Of a DNA stretch of 16,150 bases, positions 1-9,103 are shown in pieces. The notes under the pieces were generated by a model, which saw only the letters and a list, made by a program, of their open reading frames with translations, did no database searches and was not told the origin of the DNA. The stretch covers positions 1 to 16,150 of the forward strand of contig MU266762.1 of NCBI GenBank assembly GCA_021014945.1. The letters run 5' to 3'. This DNA is from Leucogyrophana mollusca (taxonomy: Eukaryota > Basidiomycota > Agaricomycetes > Boletales). How positions within the stretch are numbered: position 1 is the stretch's first letter; each line of letters opens with the position of its first letter. The translations under genes and the position numbers were made by a program.

Positions 1-3000
1 CCTTCACTTGGAACGAGGAACTCGGGAAACTCCAACAGACCATTTACCCCTCTGTTGATTTCCAGGCATCTCTTATTGACCTCTCCAACGAGGCAGACGC
101 CACTGCGAAGGCCTATGAGATGAGCCTGGCCCTCAACAAAGAGCCAAATTTCAGGCTCGATCGCCTGCCTCTCCTCACAGCAACCATGTTCGATCTTGGT
201 AGTGGCGACTGGGCCTTTAACATCGTCATTCACCACATCATCATCGACGAGGCTTCCCTCGGCGTCTTCTTTTACGAATTATTCGGTATCTACCTGAATG
301 GGCCCGGAAGTCTCCCCGATGTACCGATTCACTACTCCGATTTCAGTGATTGGCTCGAAAAGACCTCGGAGCGCCGCGCTGAACTGCGCGAGGAGCACCT
401 CAAATTCTGGGCAGACAACCTCCAAGAAACCCAGCCTCTCCACCTCACCCTCGCGACACCTTCCGACAAAGAACTGGCGCCCATCACGCAAATTGAGGCC
501 AAGATTGGGGTTGGTGCGCTTGAGCAGTACACAAAGGTCATCAACGCGGCGACTGCGACACCGTTCGCAGGTTTCTTCGCTGCTTACAATATCCTCCTCC
601 ACAAGTACTCTGATCAGTCCTCATTCGTGGTTGGCACAGCTGTCACTCAGCGCAACCTTGCAATGCTCTCTAGCGTCATCGGGTTCTTCGCCAATATGCT
701 TCCCATCAAGACTGTCATCGACGAAGCCGAGACGTTTGCAGAGTATCTGGCCAAATTTAAGGATTCACTCATCGCTTGCCTCATGAATGACGAGGTGACC
801 TATGAGGACATCGTCGCACAGGGTAAGGCTTCTGCTCACGGTCGCGGCTACTTCAAGCATCTGTTCGCGCCCGGAGGCATGAACATGGAGACCATCTCAC
901 AACTGGAGATGAACCACCTCAAGCCCAAGTCGACCGTATCCCTGCCCAATGGCGAGGAGCAGTACGAGTTCTTGCTCACAGTTCACCCGAAGTCAGGCCA
1001 GGTCATTCTCCGTTTCGACAACCACCTTTACACTGAAGACGCTGCTCGTCAATTCCTTGACGCCTATATCTCTCTCATCGAAACCCTTGGCCGCGATGCT
1101 CACGTCAAAATCCAGGACATTTCGGCCGTCAGTGACACTGAACACGAGCGTCTCGTCAAAGAGCTCGCATCTACGACTGAAGTATCGGTTGTCGAGACTT
1201 GCCTCCACAAGCTCGTTGAAGAGCAGGCTAAGAAGACGCCGCGCTTCACCGCTGTGGAATTCGAGGACGAATCGTTGACATACGCTGAGCTGAACACTAA
1301 AGCCAACCGCGTCGCCAAGTCGCTCATTCAGCAGGGTGTCCGTCATGGCGACATCGTCGCAGTTTGCTTCGATCGTGGTATCAGCCAAATCCTGGGAATC
1401 CTCGCCATCCTCAAAGCAGGCGGAACATATGTCCCATTGGACCCCGATGACCCAACGCTTCGTAAGGAGCTTATGATCGACGAGTGTGGCGCTAAAGTCC
1501 TTCTGGCAACGTCTAACCACTCGCGTGACTTCCAGAAGACCCTCGCATCCAAGGTCTTGGTAAGTCATGATACGTTGGCTTTCGGCTAGACTACCACTGA
1601 CACTCCCCCAGATTGCATATATCGATGACCCGAGCTATCAGAAGCGTCTCAGCCGGTTCAGCGGTGAAGATTTCGAGGTCGAAGGGCTGACTCCATCCAG
1701 TCTCGCCTATGTCATGTGAGGGATTTCTGTTATATCTCGCGATCAATTCTCATGTCCAACAATGTCTAGGTTCACGAGTGGTAGTACTGGAAAGCCAAAG
1801 GGTGTGATGATTGAGCACCGCTCAATCTCGAACCTGGTACAAAACTCGAGCGTGTACGGCTTCCAGCAAGGCGTTCGTGTCATGTCCTCCCTCGCCTACA
1901 CCTTCGATCCTTTCGTTGTCGATGTCTTCGGTACGCTCTCGCATGGCGCTACTCTTGTTACCGGACGCAAGGAGCTGGTGCTTGGAGATATCCCTAAGGC
2001 ACTTAGGTCGTTGCGCATCAGCGTGCTTCATGTCACACCTAGTATCCTCGCCGTCGTTCCTGTAGACGAGTACCCAACGCTGGAGACTGTTGTGGTTGCC
2101 GGTGAGGCGCTCGGGAAGAAACTCATCGAGGATTGGTCCCCACTGGTTACGCTCAGGAACATGTACGGACCTACAGAAGCTTCGGTCGACTGTACCTCCT
2201 GCCACGTCACGTCACCATCCCTCACTGGCGTCATCGGACGTCCCCTGCCCAACTGCCGTATCTACATCCTCGACAAGCAACTCCGCCCCACCCCTATCGG
2301 TGTCGAGGGTGAACTGTACATCGGCGGCATTCAACTGGCACGCGGTTACCTCAACCAGCCCGAACTCACCTCAGCGGCTTTCATCCAGAATCCCTTCGTT
2401 GCGGGCGAGCGGATCTACAAGACCGGAGATATTGCTCTCTATCGCTCTGACGGCAACATCGAGTACTGTGGACGTTCTGATCGCCAGATCAAGCTTCGTG
2501 GCCAGCGTATCGAGCTTGGTGAGATCGAAGACGTCATCGCAAAGTTCCCCGCAGTGCGTCGCAGTGCCGTCGTCATTCGCACAGTGCAAGATGCTCCTGC
2601 CATCGTCGCGTTCATCGAATTTAAGTCGGAAGTTCAAGAGGGTGAAAAGGTTGACGAGGAGAAGGAGGCCCTCAAGGTCTTCGTCTCTGAGCGCCTGCCA
2701 AGGTTCATGTATCCTTCCCTCATTGCCGTCCTCCCTGCATTGCCCGCATCTCGCAGTGGGAAGATCGACCGTAATGCTCTCAAACAGATGGACCTCAAGG
2801 CATTCGCACCTGATCTCACGAATGATATGGGCCAGCCGCAGAGTGACGTCGAGGTGGAGCTCATGTCGATCTTCTCGAAGGTCCTCAAGGTCGAGAACGG
2901 TAGCTTTGGTGTCTCGCATGACTTGTTCGCTGTGGGGATGAACTCCCTGATGGCCGTCCAAGCAGCTGGAATCGTGTCAAAGACATTCAATGTCCACATT

Positions 3001-4027
3001 GGTCTGAACAACGTATACTTGAGGTGCGTTGACATCTTCTGTCATTCGAACGCCGTTTCTCATGATTTTCCACCAGGCCTACAATCCGGGAGCTCGGTAA
3101 CCTCGTCATCGACGCCATGGGTCAAGACAGCCGTGCCATTATGGAGGCCGAAGACACTGATTCCGACTTCCTCATCGAGTTCCTCCCGATCAAGAAGAAG
3201 GGCATCCAACCCAAACTCTTCATCGTGCACGACATCACTGGCATGGCCACGCCGTTCATGCGTCTTGGAGCGTTCATGCCCAACGAGATGTACGCTATTG
3301 GTGACAAGCATTTCGGTTCTGCCACGGGCTTCGGTTCGGTAGATGCCATGGCGGAGCACTACATTACGCTCGTGAAGAGTGCGCAGCCGCAAGGCCCGTA
3401 TCTCATTGCGGGTTACTCGTACGGTGGCTCAGTCGCGCTCTCCATGGCGACGAAGCTCGCCAAGGCCGGCGAGGAAGTACAGCACCTCATTCTCTTCGAC
3501 CCCATCTTCATCCCGTCCACCGAACGCCAGAGTCTGAAGTCCACCGATTGGACGCAGCGCTCTATCGACCGCATCTCATCGAACTTCCCAGACATCGGTG
3601 AGGTATGGAAGAACAAGCTACGTGTCGAGATTCGCAAGAATTTGGACTCGATGTTCGATTTCGAGCCAGAGCATTATGATGGTCCAACGACGCTGGTTGT
3701 GCCCAAGGATCGTTCCTGGTACCGCAGCGGTTCTGCGAGCGACTTCGACACGGGCACGGACGACCATAACGGCTGGGATGCTCGTATCAAAAACTTGGAC
3801 ATGAAGGTTGCTGGAGGAAAACACGACACGATGTTCACGCCTGCACACGTGAAGGTGCTTGCTGGGGTAGTCAAAGAAATCATTGCCTCTATCCCTGGTG
3901 TCGTGAGTGCCGGTCATCCTCTCCTGTCGTATATAATATTCTGACTCTTGTACAGCCTTCACAGACTGCCGCACCCCCCACGTCAAAATTGGCGAAGTCC
4001 AAGGCTGGCAATGGCTCCGCCGCATGA
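1..4027 (+). CDS. Non-ribosomal peptide synthetase, 3' part: C(partial)-A-T-TE module, 5' end outside window
   Basis: Activates an amino acid as its adenylate, loads it on a carrier arm, condenses it with an upstream acyl or peptidyl group and releases the product by thioesterase. The frame is open from base 3, so the start lies upstream. Introns read at 1560-1611, 1716-1769, 3024-3076 and 3903-3955 (52-54 bp) restore one frame of about 1270 residues ending at TGA 4025. Condensation domain: about residues 1-370, HHIIIDE at 77-83 (bases 231-251), where the usual HHxxxDG Gly is Glu. Adenylation domain: about 400-890, with FTSGSTGKPKG at 555, NMYGPTE at 684, YKTGD, and SGKIDR with Lys885. Its specificity code read by eye is roughly D-P-V-H-V-A-M-V-D-K, which I cannot assign. 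Carrier domain: GMNSL with pantetheine Ser946. Thioesterase: GYSYGG Ser1086, probable Asp1113, GKHD His1221. The 23-residue tail is Ala/Lys/Ser rich. It could equally be the NRPS end of a PKS-NRPS hybrid. Domain order is seen; product unknown. Confidence 0.93.
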
Positions 4028-4172
4028 TCGTCCTCATGAAGAATACAACCATTCCCCATTCGTCATTGATATCCGATATCCCACATATACCACTCAGACT
4101 TCACGATTCATTTCCATTCCTCATTGTATACCAAAAACCACGGGCCACAGGGGTGTAGAAGACACCAGTTTC

Positions 4173-4178
4173 AATAAA
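4173..4178 (+). terminator. Probable polyadenylation signal of the NRPS gene
   Basis: AATAAA lies 146 bases after the NRPS stop, in an AT-rich stretch. The position suits a fungal 3' UTR, but fungal poly(A) signals are loose, so this is a likely signal only. Confidence 0.45.
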
Positions 4179-4425
4179 TAATGTACATCCACGTCTATGT
4201 CGTCATATGTTCTGTCTAGCTACAATATTTCATTTCATTTCACCGCGCAAATTTTCTGGTCATGGTTACTCCTCTTCAGTGCGGGGCTGAGTAAAGTGGC
4301 CTGGGTGTTCAGGCCTGCAAGATGACTGGGGGTCTGGGTGCCTGCTATCGGGAAGTACTTAGAACGGCCGAGACATTAGTTTCAGAATCTTGGCCAACAA
4401 GTCAAGGTTACGACGAATGTGACGA

Positions 4426-4476
4426 ACGCGTGACATAACGTGCTTGTCTCATGTCACGATCTAATTTACCACGCGT
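4426..4476 (+). promoter_or_regulatory. Two MluI cell-cycle boxes (ACGCGT) in the RAD7 promoter
   Basis: ACGCGT occurs at 4426-4431 and 4471-4476, which is 101 and 56 bases upstream of the RAD7-like ATG. In yeasts this palindrome is the MCB element bound by the MBF complex (Mbp1-Swi6; Cdc10 in fission yeast), which drives G1/S expression of replication and repair genes. The word occurs only two other times that I saw in the window (near 8655 and 13084), so the pair is locally clustered. Binding in this organism is inferred. Confidence 0.5.
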
Positions 4477-4526
4477 CAGTTTTTGTCTTGTCTGAAACGA
4501 TAGAGCGAACCCTGCAACGACGAACC

Positions 4527-6891
4527 ATGAGTCGAAGGAATAACGTGCGCGGGCCAACTTCAGCGTTGACGGAGTTCTTGAGGGTAAAATTCTCTCCTGA
4601 CTATACAATCTCATTAATTGTTAAAGAGCCGCCCATAGGAGTCAGGAATTAACCCAGCAACAATTGCACGTCGTGTAGCCACCCAAAACCAAGCTCAATC
4701 AGCTGCAGGGCCCAGTAATGCCCCTCATGATCAGAATGAACCCGAGAACGACGCCGAAGACAATGAGAATAACGGCGCAGAGGCTTCTTCCAGCCGTCGC
4801 ACTCGTTCGCGCACCGCAGCAGGATATGCATCAGACGATCTTGACGAGGCTCCAGCTGAGGAGGAGCCTTCTCCTAAGAAGCGCAAAACGAAAGCTGCCA
4901 CCGCAAAAGCCAAAGCTAAAGCGAAGAAGAAAGCGGAAGAAGATGCTAAAGGCCAAGGCTCCGACGACGATGAGTACACCGCAAAGAGTCTGTGGACATT
5001 CAGTGGTGCGAAGAAGCCCTCTATCGGCAGTTTCGAAAAATGTGCCAAGTGCGAAAAACAGTTCACTGTGGTGCGTGCCCCGGACGTAGTAATACTTCAG
5101 CAGGATGAATCTTTCGTGGGTGTGAGCAGACAAAGTATACCATGGCGGCGAATCCTGGCCCCGGTTTCTTGTGCCACCAGTGCGCCAAAGCCTCAGGTGC
5201 TGACCCTTTCAAGAAGCCTGCTGCCCCGCGGAAGCGCAATGCACCTGCTGATAAGCGCGAGGTTGTAAATTACGAAGAACGCCGCTTACCTAGTCTTGCT
5301 GCGATCTGTATTGAGGTGCGTTCTTGTTTCATCCTTTCCTCCTCTCATGCCCTTGTATCCGCTTGCATCCACTGCCTTCTTCTGCCCTTGTTTCGTGTCT
5401 TGGGGGCTCATCAGTGCTGACGTACCTCAATGCCTGTACAGTTAATTACAAAGTATATCAACGACGTGGAAGCGCTTGGTGATATTGGCTCTGTAAATAT
5501 GGACGAAATCGCGAAAGCGCTTGCAAAAAACCGTGGGCTGTGCGTGTACATTCATCCGCGGGTTTCATCCCAGACCCCACTCTTCGTTGACGGTCGAGCT
5601 CCGAAGTTTACAATCTCCCCTCTCCTATCCATTGTATTGTGGCGTTGCTAACTCAAAGACAGAACACCCGAGAATGCACACCTCTTTTACGATGTACAGA
5701 ATAAGAAGCTCAGCTTGTACGATGCAACGAGTGCGGCTGTTTGTATGCCCGCATCTCTTTCCCCGCTTACATTCTGCCCAACCAGATTTAACACCTGCAG
5801 CTTTCACAACCCTCGCCATGCTCAATCCCAATTTGACCACCCTCCGACTCGATTACTGCGGCCAACTCACCTGTCCCGTCCTTCAAGCATTCACCACTTC
5901 CCTCCCCCATCTCACTTCCCTAACCCTCCTCGGCCCCTTCCTCGTCCGCACCGAAGCGTGGTGTGCGTTCTTCGCCGCCTTCCCCCATCTCTCTGAATTC
6001 CGGATCACGCAGAGCCCACGGTTCGACGAAGAGTGCGTCCGCGCGCTGGCCGTGGGCTGTACGGCGCTGAAAGAATTGCGGTTGAAGGAGGTGGGAAAGA
6101 TGGGGGAGGGGTTCGTAGAGCCGCTCTGTGAGCTGACGCCGTTGCGTGCTCTTGATTTGTCGGATCCGGGGTCTGCCGGGGGAATCGGCGAGGAGGGGTG
6201 GCTTCAACTTTTGGAGAGACACGCCCCGACGCTGGAGAAGCTGGACTGCACAGGGCACGAAGGTGTAAGTGACAGGGTGCTGCTTGATGGCCTGAGGACA
6301 CATGCCAGAGTGCTAGTGGAGCTGACGGCGGAGAACGTGCCAGGGTTGACGGACGAGGGCGTTGCCGATTTCTTCCACACATGGTCCAACCCGCCAAGCC
6401 GCTCTGCAGCTGACAGCAGAGAAAGGGACATGGATGTCGATGCACCCGCATTCGTCCCCAATCCGTCCTTACACGCCCTCTCCCTCGCGCGCAACCCCTC
6501 GCTCTCGTCTGCAGCGCTCACCGCACTTCTCGCACATTCGTCCGTGACGTTGCAGGCGCTGAATATCAACGGATGGAGGGGCGTTTCGGCCGAGGCGCTC
6601 GCGGGGATCTCTGTGGCGATGGACCTGAGGAGGTTGGATGTCAGTTGGGCACGGGAGGTAGATGATTTCGTTTTGAAGGGGATATTGGATGGGGGAGGGG
6701 AGGTGGAGGGAGCGGGGTGTAACAGACTCAAAGAGGTGAAATGTTGGGGGTGTAGTCGCGTGAGCGGGAGGGGTGTTCTTGGGAGGAAGGTGAGTTTGCT
6801 GTTCCTTGAAGCGGGCCCGCGTGCTGATACGTACGATGTTTTACAGAGAGACTTGAAGGTGTACGGCATCGAACAAAATGCAGCTATGTGA
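4527..6891 (+). CDS. RAD7: RAD7/Rhp7-like nucleotide-excision-repair protein (zinc finger plus leucine-rich repeats)
   Basis: Rad7 pairs with Rad16 in global-genome nucleotide-excision repair and serves in a cullin-Elongin C ubiquitin ligase in the nucleus. Exons by eye: 4527-4583, 4639-5070, 5130-5315, 5442-5539, 5663-5730, 5786-6789, 6847-6891, giving 629 residues; yeast Rad7 and Rhp7 are near 565. The start MSRRNNVRGPTSALTEFLR, continuing into ESGI, is the conserved family N-terminus and fixes the ATG. Residues 20-145 are low-complexity with a PKKRK-type nuclear signal and a Lys/Ala-rich stretch. A treble-clef zinc finger uses Cys154, Cys157, Cys178 and Cys181. The TPENAHLFYD motif follows at about 259, then roughly 330 residues of leucine-rich repeats (for example LDYCGQLTCPVL, LDCTGHEGVSD). 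Introns are 55, 59, 126, 123, 55 and 57 bp. The last is in frame without a stop, so retention would add 19 residues. Exon borders are inferred; the family call is firm. Confidence 0.93.
6790..6846 (+). other. Last intron of the RAD7-like gene, in frame and stop-free
   Basis: GTGAGT at 6790 and ACAG ending at 6846 bound a 57-base segment. Its length is a multiple of three and it has no stop in the coding frame. Splicing joins GVLGRK to RDLKVYGIE, which reads like a normal Rad7 C-terminus. Retention would insert 19 hydrophobic and mixed residues before the same C-terminus. Confidence 0.6.
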
Positions 6892-7360
6892 AGGAATTGC
6901 GCGGCTTGGACGCTTCAAACCTCAGCGGTAACTGCACTCCCCGTATGATATGTTCCATGATTAGTTCTTGGTGATCGCATGGCAACGGCGTCGTAGATTA
7001 GAACTAAGTAAGTACGTTTGAAAATAAATCTCGGAGCTATATGCCCCGTTATGGAAGGCGATCCTCCCGATCCCCCCGCTCCTTCCGAACGCGGGCTCCG
7101 ATCCCCCTCGACCGATTTGAAAAACCGAGGCTGGGCGCTGGCGACTGCCCTGTACAGCGGCGGTGACCCCTCCTTGGCCCACGCGGGGTCACCGGCGTCG
7201 TCACCAGGCCGCGCGGGTGACCGGGCGTATGCTCTATATGGGGCAAAGTAGGAATACAGTATACACAGCGTACTAGTAGAAAGGAGACGCTCTGAGCGTA
7301 AGACCTGAACATCTGTGTGAGGTTCGTCTGGACAACAGTGTCGGCAGTACAATCGTTTAG
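6892..7360. other. Spacer between RAD7-like gene and the minus-strand kinase-like gene; contains GC-rich block
   Basis: No coding sequence is recognised here. The RAD7-like stop (6891) and the kinase-like stop (7361-7363, minus) face each other. AATAAA at 7023-7028 is a possible RAD7 poly(A) signal. From about 7045 to 7240 the sequence is visibly richer in G and C than both flanks and carries inverted repeats. A TATA-like word (CTCTATATGG, about 7231) follows. The block could be an inserted element such as a solo LTR or SINE, but I could not find matching target-site duplications. Confidence 0.4.
7161..7194. repeat. Perfect 10-bp inverted repeat with 14-base loop
   Basis: CGGTGACCCC at 7161-7170 is the exact reverse complement of GGGGTCACCG at 7185-7194. 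A further GTCACC ... GGTGAC pair follows within 7199-7222, so the GGTGAC word appears in both orientations four times in about 60 bases. It lies in the GC-rich block between convergent genes. Its role is unknown: it could be a hairpin, a protein-binding palindrome cluster, or part of a mobile element. Confidence 0.6.
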
Positions 7361-8998
7361 TCATAAGGTAAACCAGTTCCTTGGTATGATACTTTCTACC
7401 TCGGCTGATTGCTCCTCAACAAAAGCAACTACTTCGTCAATCGATGGACGCTCTTCTGGGAGCGACCAGCACCTGTTCATGAAATCCCAGTCGCCGTCGC
7501 CGACTTTTGCGGGGCGTAAAGGTTTGATTGAGCTCATCAACAGTACGCGGATTATGCTGTTCGAATAGGCAGAGTAAGGAATTCGTCCTGAGAGCACCTG
7601 CGAAGAGAACAGTGAATTGTGGTTTTTGGCGTCGGAACTGTACATACCAGGAATGTGATACAGCCAAGCGAGTATATATCGCACGCCCTTGTAAGTTCTT
7701 CCTGTCGCAGAACCACCAGCCACTCAGGTGCAGCCCATCGTGCTTCTGGAAGTTGCTCGGTCACTTTGTAAAGACCAGCATCCACGAGGTATGGTTTTTC
7801 ATTGGCATCGATCAGTATATTAGACTGGCATAGAACGTCTGAGCGGGAGAACCGAACCCTGCTTTTAAGCACTTACACCAGAGATGCTTCCATGTATGAT
7901 CGAGCGTGAATGAACTGTGCGAGCAATAGTTCAATACAGCGTTCGGCTAGTCAGCAAATGGAAAACAGACGATACTGAAGACCATGGGCAACGCCAACAA
8001 GCTGGACTATCACGTCAGTCTGGACTAGATACATACACCATCATTTTATTGCGCTCACCAGTTTGAAACGCTTTAGAATTGGCAACTTCGTGTGGGTGTG
8101 CCTTACAAAACGAGCCAATGTTCCATTCTCGGTCCAAGGGTAGACAATGGAGAGAAGGGGCCCGAATTCAAACGTCACGCCGTAAATGTGCAGTATGTTG
8201 ACATGATCCAAAGTAATCCACACCACAAGCTCTCGATGGAGACTCTAAAAAAAGGCTTCAGCGGGAATAAAGAAGCAGAAACATAGGACAGCTAACTTTC
8301 AGCTTCGCAGGTAGGTCTTTGGGGTGAAGTTTAAATCTCGTAAAACCTCTCACAGCAACCTACTGGCTCGTCAAGAAGTATCGATGCAGGTATATAGAAG
8401 CAGTCCACGTGCCTTGACACGGCGCAGGTCGTCGATCCAGGTGACCTGTTGTATATTCGGGTCACCTGGAAGGGATTCAGCGCCTCGTTGGAGCTTTCCT
8501 GTAAGATCGCGTGGCATCTTAATCAGGGGAGGCGAGGGGCTTCAAAACTTGGTTTCAGTTCCATCGCCAACACTATCATGGCTAGTTAACTCACGTGTTA
8601 ATCAGCACCAGCGATGGGGAAGATAGTGGTCGTGCAATCCGTATGCGACCGCCGACGCGTGACCTCTTTAAAGTGAGGAGGTTATATGCAATTCCAAAAT
8701 AATGTAGGAACACGCACACTAGTACTCTCACTGACGAGATTGAAGAGCCTTCGCATCTTTCCGAAGCCTGGCAGTGCCTGCAGAGCTCCTAGAGTGGTCC
8801 CGTCGGTGACGGTTTCGGTGGTAAAAGGGGTCGCATGAGTCAAGATCCTCACGACAATAAGAATACGACAGACCTGTATCGCTCAAATCTTGGCGCAGTG
8901 AGAGCTCCGACACGTCATCCTCGAGGCGTGGCGCCTTCGAAGTTGGAGGTTATAAGCTAGACTACAGGCATGGCCAAAATACGCACCTCCTGCGTCAT
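7361..8998 (-). CDS. TKL-type protein kinase-like domain, probable pseudokinase (may be the C-terminal half of the adjacent HET gene)
   Basis: Spliced by eye on the minus strand. Exons 8297-8359, 8059-8244, 7971-8001, 7877-7914, 7648-7824 and 7361-7597 give a continuous tyrosine-kinase-like fold; introns are 50-57 bp. Motifs in order: VAVR at 8348-8359 (beta-3 VAVK Lys replaced by Arg), HREL (C-helix Glu), DHVNILHIYGV, GLQYLHS, HGSISGSNILID (HxD Asp replaced by Ser, codon 7886-7888; Asn kept), VDAGL (DFG as DAG, Asp kept), RWAAPEW (APE), DIYSLGCITF, IPYS, and WDFMNRCWSLPEERPS of the C-lobe. No glycine-rich loop is visible in the preceding exon (8419-8539, DLTGKLQRGAES...). Two key catalytic residues are changed, so phosphotransfer is doubtful. 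Upstream exons 8595-8665, 8718-8788, 8874-8934 and 8987-9073 are less sure. If this is a separate gene, ATG 8996-8998 is one possible start; otherwise it continues from the HET exon. The kinase fold is firm; the 5' end is not. Confidence 0.72.
8437..8469. repeat. Perfect 10-bp inverted repeat inside the kinase-like gene
   Basis: CCAGGTGACC at 8437-8446 is the reverse complement of GGTCACCTGG at 8460-8469, with a 13-base loop. It lies in the exon that should encode the glycine-rich ATP loop, where the translation (LPGDPNIQQVTW) has no GxGxxG. Confidence 0.7.
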
Positions 8999-9103
8999 TT
9001 GGGAACTCGAAGAGCCTTGGCCTTCCGCACCTTGTGGAACATGAGGACGGAGGGTCACGGTCTCTAACTGTGCCTGCCCACGATGGATCAATCCAGCTGT
9101 CCG

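Noticed and set aside
993..1568. 191-codon minus-strand open frame
   Set aside because: Antisense to the NRPS condensation and adenylation domains, which are clearly coding on the plus strand.
1716..1769. Apparent stop that would split the NRPS into two genes
   Set aside because: The stop lies at the start of a 54-bp GT-AG intron; removing it joins LAYVM to FTSGSTGKPKG, the conserved A3 motif.
6204..6869. 221-codon minus-strand open frame
   Set aside because: Antisense shadow of the RAD7 leucine-rich repeats; Ser/Pro/Thr-rich translation typical of the reverse frame.
6951..7311. Solo LTR bounded by TGTTC ... GAACA
   Set aside because: The 5-bp ends are inverted repeats of TG..CA type, but the flanking five bases (TGATA and TCTGT) do not match as a target-site duplication, so the ends may be coincidence.
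7825..7860. Alternative acceptor giving HGSISDVLCQSN in the kinase catalytic loop
   Set aside because: It needs the weaker GTGTAA donor and gives a loop four residues too long; the GTAAGT ... CCAG intron (7825-7876) gives HGSISGSN with the normal spacing.
8721..8873. Unspliced read-through of 8789-8873, in either of two frames
   Set aside because: Both readings are open for some way, but one ends at a stop (8728) and the other needs a short upstream intron; the 85-bp intron with CTCTAG acceptor keeps the frame into the next exon better. Not decisive.
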